Positions 44,615 to 54,564 of a stretch of 64,000 nucleotides of DNA are shown here, piece after piece. The stretch covers positions 309,309 through 373,308 of the forward strand of contig JAEPMA010000004.1 in assembly GCA_017644185.1 (NCBI GenBank), in the 5' to 3' direction. The position numbers and the translations under genes are program-made. A model generated the notes under the pieces. The model searched no databases. It was not told the DNA's origin and saw only the letters and a list, made by a program, of their open reading frames with translations. Origin of the DNA: Rhodospirillales bacterium (GTDB taxonomy: Bacteria > Pseudomonadota > Alphaproteobacteria > Rhodospirillales > Casp-alpha2). Positions within the stretch are counted from its first letter, which is position 1. Each line of letters starts with the position of its first letter.

Positions 44615-46312
44615 GTGCACGCGCTTAGACGTAAACTGCGCCAACTGGCTGCTGATCCGGTGCTGCGGTCGTGGCTTTTCAGACGTGCGGTCAATCTGCA
44701 ATCCACCCCGCCCCCGTTTGCGCCGCACATGCCGCCTTATGTATTGAGCCGGCTTCCGCTCGACGTTAATGACGCGGCTTGGTTGGACGCTCCCGCCGAG
44801 ATTGCTTCTGTATCGGCTGCTCAACTTTCGGGGATTAATCTCGCCGGTCAGGTGATCTCCTTCGATCCGGCGAAGCCGGACGGCTTTTTTTCCACCCCCG
44901 TCGACGACATCGAGATCGACCTGGCACGCCATCGCTTCGCGTGGCTGCCCCTTCAACCGGACGCCGGGCCTGATATCTTTCATATTCTCTGGCAGGCTTG
45001 GCGGGATCGGTACTTCGAGACCGACGGCATGCACTGGCATCCCTATACCGCTGCGGAGCGCGCCATAAACGTGATCGACGCGAGTATGCGGAAGGGCACC
45101 CCAGCGGCACCCGGCGCCCTCGCCGAGGACTTCGCCAAGCACGCCGAGATTATCTCCCGACGTCTCGAGTACTTCGGCGATCACGACACCTCGAACCACC
45201 TCGCCAACAACGGCCGCGGCCTTTACCGAATCGGCTGTGTGCTCTCTGACGATAAAGTGCGCGGGCTCGGTTTTGATATTCTGACAAATGAAGCTTCGCG
45301 TATCTTCCTTCCGGGTGGCATGCTGCGCGAAGGCTCTTCGCACTATCATTTCCTCTATCTCAGGAACTATCTCGACGTAATGCTCGCCGCCGAACGGCAT
45401 GGCTTTGACGACGAGGCGTCGGCACTCGGCGAGATCGCCGAGAGACTGATGGCGGCTGCCCGGCACTTGACGTTACCAGGCGGCCTTCCCCTGATTGGCG
45501 ATATCTCGCCCGACTGCCCGCCGACTTTTCTGAGTGGCCTAGAAACCGGGAAGGGCGAATGGGCATCTCTTCAGAACGATGAAGACCGGGACCGGCTGAC
45601 CCGCTTCGCCGAGGCGGCGGGCGAAGTCTCAAGCGATGCCGTTCAAGCCGATGGCTGGTTCGCCGCCGAATTCGGGCGCTGGTCGGTGTTGGCGCACATA
45701 TCCCCCGAAGGGTGGCCGTTCATGCCGGGCCACGCGCATCAGGATATGGGCGGTGCTGAAATCCATGTCGACGGACAACCTTTATTCGTTGATCCGGGCC
45801 GGGGACGTTACGGCGAAGAGGGGGATGCGGCGTTCTATCGTTCGTCCGCCGCGCACGGTACGCTCAGGATCGATCATTCCGATCCCTATCCCGTCAATAA
45901 ACCTTATTACGATGACGCGTTCCGCGCCCGTCACGCCGGTTCGGCGGCGGCGATGCGTCATGCGGACGGCTTCACCATCGCGCATGGCGGATACAAGAGA
46001 CTGGGTGCCGACGACGTGCGGCGGCGCTGGCATTTCTCGGATAACGAATTTCGGATCGAGGATGGTATCTCGGGGAATGGTCACCATCGGATCGAGCGCG
46101 CCCTGGTCACGCCCTTGAATGTGAATATCGATGATGGCGTGGCCATCGTCGGCGGCCGCTTCGCCGTAACCTGCGCCGATGCCCGCGTGCGGCTTGAGGA
46201 TGTGACGGTCTGGCACGCCTATAACACAGGTCGCCCGGGCCGACGGATCGTGTTCGAGACCGAGGCCGACCTGCCCTGGTCCGGCACGCTCACGGTTGGG
46301 GAGATCGCGTAA
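44615..46312 (+). CDS. Heparinase II/III-family protein
   Basis: 565 residues, GTG start. The N-terminal half is an alpha/alpha-toroid-like region ('GDHDTSNHLANNGRGLYRIG', 'EGSSHYHFLYLRNYLD'), and the C-terminal half a beta-sandwich with 'PGHAHQDMGGAEIHVDG', the GHxHxD motif of heparinase II/III. No signal peptide is evident. Such genes accompany polysaccharide clusters, where they may trim or epimerise uronate-containing chains. Its stop overlaps the AsnB start by 1 bp. Confidence 0.8.
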   Translation: MHALRRKLRQLAADPVLRSWLFRRAVNLQSTPPPFAPHMPPYVLSRLPLDVNDAAWLDAPAEIASVSAAQLSGINLAGQVISFDPAKPDGFFSTPVDDIEIDLARHRFAWLPLQPDAGPDIFHILWQAWRDRYFETDGMHWHPYTAAERAINVIDASMRKGTPAAPGALAEDFAKHAEIISRRLEYFGDHDTSNHLANNGRGLYRIGCVLSDDKVRGLGFDILTNEASRIFLPGGMLREGSSHYHFLYLRNYLDVMLAAERHGFDDEASALGEIAERLMAAARHLTLPGGLPLIGDISPDCPPTFLSGLETGKGEWASLQNDEDRDRLTRFAEAAGEVSSDAVQADGWFAAEFGRWSVLAHISPEGWPFMPGHAHQDMGGAEIHVDGQPLFVDPGRGRYGEEGDAAFYRSSAAHGTLRIDHSDPYPVNKPYYDDAFRARHAGSAAAMRHADGFTIAHGGYKRLGADDVRRRWHFSDNEFRIEDGISGNGHHRIERALVTPLNVNIDDGVAIVGGRFAVTCADARVRLEDVTVWHAYNTGRPGRRIVFETEADLPWSGTLTVGEIA

Positions 46313-48216
46313 TGTGCGGCATCGCCGGTATCTACGTGCCCCGTGGCGTTACCGTCCCAAGCATCGACATGATGAAGATGGCCACCATGATGCGCCACCG
46401 CGGCCCCGATGGCGACGGGTATTGGGAGAGCGGCGACAAACGCTACCAGACCGCGTTCCGCCGCCTCGCGATCATCGATCTTGCGACCGGCGACCAGCCT
46501 TTGGTCGGCGAACGCGAGGGCTGCGTCCTTTCGGGAAACGGCGAAATCTACAATTACGTCGAACTGCGCAACCGCTTTACCGATTACCCGTATCGCACCG
46601 AAGGCGACATGGAAGCGGTCCTCGCGGCGCGCGCCGCGCTCGGTGAGAGGTATGTCGACGAGCTGAACGGCATGTACGCTCTCGCCCTCTACGATCAACG
46701 CGCTCATGCGCTCGAGCTGGTGCGCGACAGGCTGGGGGTGAAGCCGCTTTATTGGGCCGAGCTCCCGAAAGGCGGGATCGTCTATGCGTCCGAGATCAAG
46801 CCGCTATTCGCTTCGGGGTTGATCGCGCCGGAAATCGACGAAGGCGCCGTCAGTGTTTATCTCGCACACGGCTACGTCCCGGGACCGAATACTTTATATA
46901 AGAACGTGAACAAGCTCGAACCGGGTCACCGGCTTTCCATCGACGCCGATGGTGAAATGGTCATCGCCCCGTACTGGCGGCCCCACCCGGCCGGCGACCT
47001 GCCGAAGGACACGGCGGACATCAAGACCTATCTATTGGAGCTTCTGGAAGACAGTGTGCGTCTCCAGCTTCGAAGCGATGTCCCGGTCGGCACATTGTTA
47101 TCGGGCGGGATCGATTCGGGGCTCGTCGTTGCGCTTGCGGCCAAGCATACACCGAAAGCGCTCCGCACGTTTACCGCCCGCTTCCCCGACGGCGTCGATG
47201 AAAGCCCCCTCGCGAACGAGGTCGCGGCGCGCTACGGGACCGAACACACGGTCATCGATGTCGACGGCTACGATGCGGCGAAGCATCTCTGGAAGTTGGC
47301 GTGGTATGCGGAAGAACCCCTAAACGACGCCGCATTACTGCCGAATTTTCTGATCGAGCAGGCGCTCGGTGAGCACGTGACGGTATCCCTTAACGGGACG
47401 GGCGGCGACGAACTGTTTGCGGGATATGGACGCTACTTCCAATTACCCGTCGAGCGCCGCTATCTCACGCTTCCGGGCACGCTCCGCCAAACCCTGGTCG
47501 AACCGCTGGTAAGCCTCGTGTCACCGATGCGGGCATGGCAGTTGAGCAGGGCCGAACTTTTCGAACGGTCGAGGGGCGCCTATCTTCATCAACACAGCAC
47601 CCACTTCCCACCTCCCGTTCGTGCCATGGTCGGTAACGGGATGCCCCTGCCCGCCATCGCCCAGGCGGACGCGGCACGCGCTTTCAGCGATATCGCGCCC
47701 GGCGCGGGCAATCAGACAGCCGGCCTCGCTGCCGATCTTTCAACGTATATGGTGGATGATCTTTTGACGTTGCTGGACCGCACCAGCATGGCCGTTAGTG
47801 TCGAGGGGCGGGTGCCGTTCCTGGATCACAGGTTCGTCGAAGCCGCACTCGCCGTGCCCGAAAACTTGCGCACGGCGGGCGGTGTCCAGAAACACCTGGA
47901 ACGCGAAATCGCCCGCGCGCATCTGCCTGCAAACATCATCGATGCCCCCAAGCAGGGCTTTGTTTCGCCCGTACCACGCTGGTTCCGGGGCGATGTCGGA
48001 CGCGCCGCGGAGAAACTGCTGACGTCACGCGACGCACTCGAGCGCGGCTGGTGGACGACGGAAGGAATCAAAAGGTTGATGGCTGAACCCGACAGGCATG
48101 CCTACCGGGTCTATTCCCTGTTGATGCTGGAACTCGCGGTGCGCACCTTCACGGACGGCCCGATTTCGGACACCGCACCCACCGAGACCCTGATGGAGAT
48201 CGCCGATGCCGCGTGA
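46312..48216 (+). CDS. asnB: AsnB-type glutamine-dependent amidotransferase (second copy)
   Basis: 634 residues. Cys2 of MCGIAG is the glutaminase nucleophile; 'RGPDGDG' and 'GNGEIYN' follow; the ATP loop is 'LSGGIDSG' (about 262-269). It is clearly different from the copy at 19742. The heparinase-AsnB pairing recalls exopolysaccharide clusters in which AsnB-like enzymes amidate uronic acids. Asparagine synthesis itself is possible but less likely given two copies in one glycan locus. Confidence 0.8.
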   Translation: MCGIAGIYVPRGVTVPSIDMMKMATMMRHRGPDGDGYWESGDKRYQTAFRRLAIIDLATGDQPLVGEREGCVLSGNGEIYNYVELRNRFTDYPYRTEGDMEAVLAARAALGERYVDELNGMYALALYDQRAHALELVRDRLGVKPLYWAELPKGGIVYASEIKPLFASGLIAPEIDEGAVSVYLAHGYVPGPNTLYKNVNKLEPGHRLSIDADGEMVIAPYWRPHPAGDLPKDTADIKTYLLELLEDSVRLQLRSDVPVGTLLSGGIDSGLVVALAAKHTPKALRTFTARFPDGVDESPLANEVAARYGTEHTVIDVDGYDAAKHLWKLAWYAEEPLNDAALLPNFLIEQALGEHVTVSLNGTGGDELFAGYGRYFQLPVERRYLTLPGTLRQTLVEPLVSLVSPMRAWQLSRAELFERSRGAYLHQHSTHFPPPVRAMVGNGMPLPAIAQADAARAFSDIAPGAGNQTAGLAADLSTYMVDDLLTLLDRTSMAVSVEGRVPFLDHRFVEAALAVPENLRTAGGVQKHLEREIARAHLPANIIDAPKQGFVSPVPRWFRGDVGRAAEKLLTSRDALERGWWTTEGIKRLMAEPDRHAYRVYSLLMLELAVRTFTDGPISDTAPTETLMEIADAA

Positions 48217-49207
48217 AGTCGCGCCGGTCAGCGTCATCATCCCCGCATACAACGCGGCGCAGACGATCGAGCGCGCCCTCATAAGTGTCGCCGCACAATC
48301 ACTTCCCGCCGCGGAGGTGATTGTCGTCGATGACGGCTCCCGCGACGGCACTGCAGAGACCGCCGAAAGCATGCGGTCGCGATTGGGAGAGACGCGGCTG
48401 CGTGTCGTTCGGCAGGAGAACAAGGGCGCGGGCGCCGCGCGCAACCGCGCCGTTCAGGAAGCCCGCGAGACCTATCTCACGTTTTTGGACGCGGATGATG
48501 AGTGGCTGCCGGAAAAGCTCGCGCGTTCGATGCAGGTGATACAGGAAGGTGACTATCTTCTGGTGGCGCACGATTACCTGGACGCGACAGAATCGGGTGA
48601 CGTCCACGTCGATTGCAGCCGCCGCTTCGGGGAGCCGCCCGATCCGTACACGACATTATATCTCAAGGGGTATATCCCAAGTATCAGTGTCATCACAAAA
48701 CGCGATGCGGTGCTGGCTGTCGGCGGCTTCGATGAGCGCTTGAGGAACGCGCAGGACTTCGATCTCTGGCTCAAGCTTCTTGCCGATCCGAGCACGAAGT
48801 TCACGCTCTTTGGTGAAGCACTCGCCCGCTATCACCATACCGAAGGCTCGATCATGAGCCACACGGACCGGCGCATCGCATGCTGCCGCGAGATCGCACT
48901 GCGTTACTTACCGGCTTTAAAAGCGCGCGGCGGTTTCGCGTTGCCGAAGCTCTGGCGCCGGCTCGCCATCGTCCACGGGGAAGCGGCCCGCGCCCAGCCG
49001 GAACGGAAGTGGTCATTCATTTTGAAGGGTGCCGGTGCGCTTGCCTGGGACACCCTATACGCACTTAGTGGGGACTTGGGCGAGAAGACCCCGGAACGGC
49101 CGTGCGGGATCATGGTTTGCGCGGCGTGGATGATCGCCGTGCTGGTACTATACCTATCCCAGTTCCAACAGCTCGCCGGTCCCATTAAAAGCGCGCTCGG
49201 GTTCTGA
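48206..49207 (+). CDS. Family 2 (GT-A) glycosyltransferase
   Basis: 333 residues. 'VSVIIPAYNAAQTIERAL' and 'VVDDGSRDGT' form the nucleotide-binding part, 'FLDADDEWLPEKL' the DxD metal site, and 'AQDFDLWLKL' the catalytic ED-type region. A C-terminal hydrophobic segment (WMIAVLVLYLSQF) may anchor it to the membrane. It overlaps the AsnB gene by 11 bp. Confidence 0.88.
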   Translation: MPREVAPVSVIIPAYNAAQTIERALISVAAQSLPAAEVIVVDDGSRDGTAETAESMRSRLGETRLRVVRQENKGAGAARNRAVQEARETYLTFLDADDEWLPEKLARSMQVIQEGDYLLVAHDYLDATESGDVHVDCSRRFGEPPDPYTTLYLKGYIPSISVITKRDAVLAVGGFDERLRNAQDFDLWLKLLADPSTKFTLFGEALARYHHTEGSIMSHTDRRIACCREIALRYLPALKARGGFALPKLWRRLAIVHGEAARAQPERKWSFILKGAGALAWDTLYALSGDLGEKTPERPCGIMVCAAWMIAVLVLYLSQFQQLAGPIKSALGF

Positions 49208-49212
49208 CGGAC

Positions 49213-51132
49213 ATGAGCCCGATCCCTTACCTGGCCGTTATCTGGATGATCCTTGCCGCGATTGGCGGCGGGTTGATCCTGCTGCGCATGACCGGATTGC
49301 TGGGCGTGCTTGACCGGGGTGAGCGTCTGGCGATCGCCTTCGTCATCGGCATCGGCCTGATCGGGTGGCTGGTCTTTTTCCCAGGCATCGCTGGTCTTTA
49401 TAATGGGGCATCGTTCGCTGTTGTTCTTGCCATCATGACGGCTGGGCTCGTGTTCGTGAAAGCGCCCGCACGGCCAGGCACGCTACGTGTCCCGCTGTCC
49501 GGCCTGGAATGGCTGGTGTTGGCCGGTATCGTGGCGATGCTGGTGATGGACCTGTTCGAGGGCCTGTCACCCGCCGCCGATGCCGACAGCATGGCGTACC
49601 ATTTCGAAACCCCCCGCCTGTTTCTCAAGGAAGGGGCGATTTACGCGATACCGCGCGCGCTCGACGGCGTGTCGCAGCTTTTGCTCCAGATGACCTATGG
49701 TGTCGCCCTCGGCCTCGGCGGCAAGCCGGCAGTGCCCCTGTGGACGATGGTCAGTGGCTGGGGGCTGGGGGCATTGTTCTTCGTTATCGCCCGGCGTCAT
49801 ATTAACCGGTTCTGGGCGCTTGCAGGCACACTCTGCCTGATGACGACCCCCGCCGTCATTTATAGTGCCGGCGCCGGTCATGTCGAAGTGCGTGCCGCCT
49901 CGTTCGCCCTGCTTGCGGCGTACGCCGCCGCCCTATCGGTAAAGCACGACATCCCCCCGATGCAGCGCACCGGTTGGATCGTACTGGCGGGGTTTGTCGC
50001 CGGATTTTTCGCCGGCACGAAGGTCACCGGGCTGATCTTTGCTTTTGCTGTCTGCGTATCCGTCCTGCCGGGGCCGGCCACCATCCGACGGGTCGTATTG
50101 TTTTCCCTAGCCACCGCCGTGACCGGAACGCAATGGTATCTGTTCAACTGGCACGCCACCGGCGATCCGCTCTATCCGATGCTGTGGAAGTTCGTCGATC
50201 TCAGCCCCGGTTTCAATTGGAACGAACAAGCCGACGCCATCCTGCGTATGTTGTGGGCAGTGGAAACCCCATTACCGAAATCGCCGTTATGGTTTGTGCT
50301 TTACCCCTTCCGTTCGATCTATTTCCCACCGTCACAGATCGAAGCCCTGCGAACCGGCCTGGGGCCGGCGTGTGTCCTTTTGCTGCCATTTGCGGTCGTG
50401 GCATTCGCACGGGCAAGGTGCACGCCCGGCTCGCTGCTATTTCGTATTCTCGTCGCCGCGCTGGTCTTCTATACGGTCTGGTTTGTATTCGGCCCGTCAC
50501 AACGGATTCGACATCTGCTTGTGGTTTATCCAATCGTCATGCTGTGCATTCTCGCCGGCGCCGCAAGCTTCGCCGACGGAAGAACCGTCACCCGGCGGGT
50601 CATGATTGCGGGACTTGCCGCCGTTGTCGTGATTCAGCTGGGCGGACAGGCAATCTTCAGCAAAAAGTTCGTCGACTATCTAACAACGAACGAGACACAG
50701 GAGGAATTCCTGTCGTCCAATATTGGGGGCTATGCGGTCATAAATTGGCTAAACACCCATCTGGGCGAGGGCGACCGGGTCCTGGTCGGCAAGCGGGACT
50801 GGCTTTATTGGCTGGACGTGCCTTATTTTTACAGCAACACATTCCACCAGAGCCGGTATCCTCTCTATCCAAAGGGAGCGGTCCTTCCGGCCTACCTTCA
50901 TGAGATTCAAGAAAAAGGGATCACGCACCTGGCGATTCCGAACAGAATCACCGGTGTAAACGGCACGCCGGTGCCACAGGATTTTGACGCAGAACTTTAC
51001 GCGACCGACTGTGTCCGGCGACTTGCCGAGGTCCAAGCGCGAACGATATCATCGCGCACGCTACCGTTGCTCAAGACCCAGAACGACACGTACATCGTGT
51101 TCAAAATCGACCCCGGAAAATGCCTTGATTGA
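49213..51132 (+). CDS. Multi-pass membrane protein, GT-C-like glycosyltransferase
   Basis: 639 residues with about eleven hydrophobic segments and a soluble C-terminal domain (from about 480). An acidic motif in the first periplasmic loop, 'SPAADADSMAYHFETPRLF' (about 118-136), resembles the Asp-containing catalytic loop of GT-C enzymes of the PMT/ArnT type. It may add a sugar on the periplasmic face from a polyprenyl-phosphate sugar; the GT2 at 54565 could make such a donor. A 97 bp gap follows. Confidence 0.65.
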   Translation: MSPIPYLAVIWMILAAIGGGLILLRMTGLLGVLDRGERLAIAFVIGIGLIGWLVFFPGIAGLYNGASFAVVLAIMTAGLVFVKAPARPGTLRVPLSGLEWLVLAGIVAMLVMDLFEGLSPAADADSMAYHFETPRLFLKEGAIYAIPRALDGVSQLLLQMTYGVALGLGGKPAVPLWTMVSGWGLGALFFVIARRHINRFWALAGTLCLMTTPAVIYSAGAGHVEVRAASFALLAAYAAALSVKHDIPPMQRTGWIVLAGFVAGFFAGTKVTGLIFAFAVCVSVLPGPATIRRVVLFSLATAVTGTQWYLFNWHATGDPLYPMLWKFVDLSPGFNWNEQADAILRMLWAVETPLPKSPLWFVLYPFRSIYFPPSQIEALRTGLGPACVLLLPFAVVAFARARCTPGSLLFRILVAALVFYTVWFVFGPSQRIRHLLVVYPIVMLCILAGAASFADGRTVTRRVMIAGLAAVVVIQLGGQAIFSKKFVDYLTTNETQEEFLSSNIGGYAVINWLNTHLGEGDRVLVGKRDWLYWLDVPYFYSNTFHQSRYPLYPKGAVLPAYLHEIQEKGITHLAIPNRITGVNGTPVPQDFDAELYATDCVRRLAEVQARTISSRTLPLLKTQNDTYIVFKIDPGKCLD

Positions 51133-51229
51133 TATCCGTTTTGCCGATCATTGAGGGTGCGTTATCGGAAACCCTTCGTTATAAACGGGGTTCTGACAGG
51201 ATGAGGCAGCTTCCCAGGATACGAGTTTG

Positions 51230-52015
51230 ATGAAAGTAGTGATTTTATGCGGTGGACAGGGGACGCGTATTCGCGATGTCGCCGAGGACCTGCCGAAGCC
51301 AATGATTCCGATCGGCGAACGGCCGATCCTTTGGCACATTATGAAGAACTACGCGGCTTCGGGGTTTAATGAATTCGTTCTTTGCCTCGGCTATCGCGGG
51401 CACGTCATCAAGGACTTCTTCATCAACTACGACATGTTGACCCACGACTTCCAGTTGACGCTGGGCCGGCCGGACTCGCTGAAAGTTCACAACACCGACG
51501 CCCGGGAAGATTGGCAGGTCACCCTCGCGGAGACCGGCCTCAACGCCATGACCGGCGACCGCGTGCGCAAGATCAAGAAGTATATCGGCGACGACGAAAC
51601 CTTCATGCTGACCTACGGCGATGGGCTTAGTGATATCGACATCCCTGAACTGGTCCGGTTTCACGAAAGTCACGGTAAGGTCGCGACCGTAACGGGCGTC
51701 CGGCCGCCCGGCCGGTTTGGGGAACTGGAATGCGATGCCGACAGCATGGTCGTTGAATTCAACGAAAAACCGCAGGCGACGGGCGGCCGGATTTCCGGTG
51801 GGTTCTTCGTCCTGAACCGCAAGATTTTCGACTACCTTCCCGATGAAGACGGCCTTGTCTTCGAAGAGCAGCCGCTGCGCGGCCTTGTCCGGGACAACCA
51901 ATTGATGGTGCACCAGCACAACGGATTCTGGCAGTGCATGGACACCTATCGTGACTACAAACTGCTGACGTCGCTCTGGGATGGCGGCAACGCACCGTGG
52001 AGGAACTGGGCATGA
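51230..52015 (+). CDS. rfbF: Glucose-1-phosphate cytidylyltransferase
   Basis: 261 residues with 'VVILCGGQGTRI' (residues 3-14), 'PKPMIPIG', 'LTYGDGLSDI' and 'GFWQCMDTYRDY', the standard RfbF/AscA order. It makes CDP-glucose from CTP and glucose 1-phosphate. The ATG at 51230 is preceded by an in-frame TTG (51227). The 4 bp overlap with rfbG confirms the CDP-glucose pathway. Confidence 0.93.
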   Translation: MKVVILCGGQGTRIRDVAEDLPKPMIPIGERPILWHIMKNYAASGFNEFVLCLGYRGHVIKDFFINYDMLTHDFQLTLGRPDSLKVHNTDAREDWQVTLAETGLNAMTGDRVRKIKKYIGDDETFMLTYGDGLSDIDIPELVRFHESHGKVATVTGVRPPGRFGELECDADSMVVEFNEKPQATGGRISGGFFVLNRKIFDYLPDEDGLVFEEQPLRGLVRDNQLMVHQHNGFWQCMDTYRDYKLLTSLWDGGNAPWRNWA

Positions 52016-53082
52016 AACTACCGTTCGATCCGGAGGTTTTCCGGGGCCGGCGTATTCTGATCACCGGCGATACCGGATTCAAAGGGTCGTGGCTGGCTTT
52101 GTGGCTTGACCGGATGGGTGCCGATGTTTGGGGATTTGCTTTGCCGCCGGAAGGGGAACACCCTCACTACACCCTGCTCGGGCTCGAAGAACGGATCAAA
52201 CACCGTGACGGCGACATCCTCGATCTCGAGCAAGTCAAATCGGTCGTCAAGGAAAGCGAACCGGAGATCGTCTTCCACCTTGCGGCGCAATCCCTCGTCA
52301 AACGGTCGTATGCGGATCCGAAGCTCACCTTCGACACCAATATCGGCGGCAGCGTCAACCTGCTGGACGTGCTAAGGGACGCGCCCTCGGTGAAGGCCCT
52401 GGTGTTTATCACGTCCGACAAATGCTACCGCAACAAGGAATGGGACTGGGGCTACCGGGAGAATGACGAACTCGGCGGGCTGGACCCCTACAGCTCTTCG
52501 AAAGCGGCGGCGGAGCTTGTCTTCAAGGCGTATTCCGCGTCATTCCTCGACAAGAACGACAGCTTGGGATCCGCAACGACGCGCGCCGGCAACGTGATTG
52601 GCGGCGGCGATTGGGCGGCGGACCGGATCGTGCCGGACTGCATCCGTGCACTCGCCGCGAACGAGCCGATCCGCATCCGCATGCCGCAGGCGACACGGCC
52701 TTGGCAGTATGTTCTGGAGCCGCTCAGCGGTTATCTCTGTCTGGCGTCCCGGCTTCTCGAAGATCCGATCCGTTATCGCGGCGCATGGAATTTCGGACCG
52801 GGTGAAGACTCGGTCCGCACCGTTCACGCGCTGACGAAGCAGCTTGTCGGTGTTTGGGGCGGTGGCGAGGTGGTCGTCGACACGCCGCCCGACCAGGCTT
52901 ACGAAGCTACGCTCCTGCACGTCAGCATCGACAAGGCGCGCAGCCAGCTGGGCTGGCACCCGCAATGGACTGTCGATCGCGCCATCGAGGAATGCGCGAT
53001 CTGGTACAAGTCCGTGCTCGGCGGGACCGACGCCTACACCGCGAGCACCCGGCAACTCGACGTGTACATGAGCGGCGAATGA
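52012..53082 (+). CDS. rfbG: CDP-glucose 4,6-dehydratase
   Basis: 356 residues. The NAD loop is 'ITGDTGFKGSWLALWL' (about 19-34), with 'ITSDKCYRN' and 'YSSSKAAAEL' (YxxxK) typical of RfbG. It converts CDP-glucose to CDP-4-keto-6-deoxyglucose. No RfbH-type 3-dehydrase follows, so the end product is probably a 6-deoxy hexose rather than a 3,6-dideoxy hexose; the next two genes should complete it. Confidence 0.93.
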   Translation: MKLPFDPEVFRGRRILITGDTGFKGSWLALWLDRMGADVWGFALPPEGEHPHYTLLGLEERIKHRDGDILDLEQVKSVVKESEPEIVFHLAAQSLVKRSYADPKLTFDTNIGGSVNLLDVLRDAPSVKALVFITSDKCYRNKEWDWGYRENDELGGLDPYSSSKAAAELVFKAYSASFLDKNDSLGSATTRAGNVIGGGDWAADRIVPDCIRALAANEPIRIRMPQATRPWQYVLEPLSGYLCLASRLLEDPIRYRGAWNFGPGEDSVRTVHALTKQLVGVWGGGEVVVDTPPDQAYEATLLHVSIDKARSQLGWHPQWTVDRAIEECAIWYKSVLGGTDAYTASTRQLDVYMSGE

Positions 53083-53531
53083 TCGACGGCGTGATCCGCA
53101 AACCGTTACGGATCATTCCCGACGACCGGGGTGCAATCATGCACATGCTGCGCCGCGACTGGCCCGAGTTCACCGACTTCGGCGAAGTCTACTATTCCTG
53201 CGTCGCACCAGGCGCGGTCAAGGCATGGCGCCGGCACACCCGCATGACCATGCAACTCACCGTGCCGCATGGCGCCGTTGAGCTGGTGCTCTACGACGCG
53301 CGGCCGGGCAGCCCGACCGAAGGCGAAGTCCAGATTGAGACGCTGTCGCCCGATGACCCGGACACTTACGCCCTCATGATCGTACCGCCAGGCGTCTGGA
53401 ACGGCTTTCGGGGCATCGCCGACGATACCTCGGTGGTCACCAACTGCGCCTCGATTCCGCATGACCCCGACGAGTCCGATTCCCTGCCTGCCGACGATCC
53501 CTCGATCCCGCATCGCTGGCCGGCGGGATGA
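53079..53531 (+). CDS. dTDP-4-dehydrorhamnose 3,5-epimerase-like protein (RmlC family)
   Basis: 150 residues of cupin type: 'VKAWRRHTRMTMQ', 'LVLYDARPGSPTEG' and 'IVPPGVWNGF' follow the RmlC pattern. The usual second-motif His (GFAHGF) is replaced in GVWNGF and the first His pair is altered, so standard 3,5-epimerisation is doubtful. Lying directly after rfbG, it probably acts on CDP-4-keto-6-deoxyhexose. Overlaps both neighbours by 4 bp. Confidence 0.72.
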   Translation: MIDGVIRKPLRIIPDDRGAIMHMLRRDWPEFTDFGEVYYSCVAPGAVKAWRRHTRMTMQLTVPHGAVELVLYDARPGSPTEGEVQIETLSPDDPDTYALMIVPPGVWNGFRGIADDTSVVTNCASIPHDPDESDSLPADDPSIPHRWPAG

Positions 53532-54457
53532 CAACCGCCGTCATTACCGGTGGCTTCGGATATGCCGGCGGACGGATCGCGCGACACCTCCTAGAAGCCG
53601 GAACGGATGTCCGAATATCGACCCGGCGGCGCGAGCAGGATATCCCCAAGTGGGCCCGGGACAATGTCCGCTGGGACGCGGATCTGGAAAAGCTGTCCGA
53701 TGGCGCCGACTGTCTGATCCATCTCGCCGCGCCAAATGAGATCGCGTGCGCGGCCGATCCGGAGGCCGCAATCGCAGCGACGGTCGGCCTGACCGAACGT
53801 GCCCTCGGTGCCGCCAGAGCTGCCGGCATCCCTCGCTTCATCTATATGTCGACGGTGCATGTCTATGGGCCGATGCAGGGCCTGATCGACGAAAACACCG
53901 CTCCCGATCCGGGTCATCCATATGCCGTCGCACACCTGCAATCCGAACACGCCGTCCAGGCCGCGGCGGAGAATATCGATGCGGTCGTGCTCAGGCTTTC
54001 CAACGGGTTCGGCGCGCCGGCCGACAACGGGACCGATCGCTGGTCTTTGCTCGTCAACGACCTGTGCCGCCAAGCGATTCGTGATCACCGCCTGCAACTT
54101 TCGTCGAATGGCCTTCAGCATCGGGATTTCCTTCCATTATCCGACGTTGCCGCGGCGGTCCGCCATTTTGTGGAAGGGGCACCATGTCCGCATGGCTTCC
54201 GAATGTTCAATCTGTCATCGGGCCGGGCGATGCGGGTGATCGACATGGCGGCCCTGATCCGCGCACGCGCCGAGGCGATGCTCGGCGTCGACGTCTGTCT
54301 CGAGACCGCCGACGGAGGTCCGCCGCCCCCGGCAACAAAACTCGTCGTCGATAACCGGCGCCTGCTTGAATCCGGATTCCAGCCGAACGCCAACGCCGCC
54401 GCAGAAATCGATGGGATGCTCCGGTTCTGTATCGATACCTGCATGCACCCGGCATGA
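53528..54457 (+). CDS. NAD-dependent epimerase/reductase (extended SDR) with altered YxxxK
   Basis: 309 residues with 'VITGGFGYAGGRIARHL' (residues 5-21), 'IYMSTVHVYG', then 'YAVAHLQSEHAV' where the usual catalytic Lys of YxxxK is His. It is the fourth gene of the CDP-sugar set and would be expected to reduce or epimerise C4 of the CDP-4-keto-6-deoxy sugar. The changed residue makes the activity uncertain. A 107 bp gap follows. Confidence 0.75.
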   Translation: MTTAVITGGFGYAGGRIARHLLEAGTDVRISTRRREQDIPKWARDNVRWDADLEKLSDGADCLIHLAAPNEIACAADPEAAIAATVGLTERALGAARAAGIPRFIYMSTVHVYGPMQGLIDENTAPDPGHPYAVAHLQSEHAVQAAAENIDAVVLRLSNGFGAPADNGTDRWSLLVNDLCRQAIRDHRLQLSSNGLQHRDFLPLSDVAAAVRHFVEGAPCPHGFRMFNLSSGRAMRVIDMAALIRARAEAMLGVDVCLETADGGPPPPATKLVVDNRRLLESGFQPNANAAAEIDGMLRFCIDTCMHPA

Positions 54458-54564
54458 GGTGATGGCTTTTTGGTCGAAATGCCCGGGAATTCTTGTTACC
54501 AAGTGGGCACCCGCACGCCGCACCAGAGTGCGGACAGCATTTGAAAACGAAATTGAGTAGTCCG

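Noticed and set aside
51133..51229. Terminator in the gap before rfbF
   Set aside because: A weak AACCC/GGGTT pairing can be drawn around 51170-51192, but the stem is only five pairs and no T-run follows.
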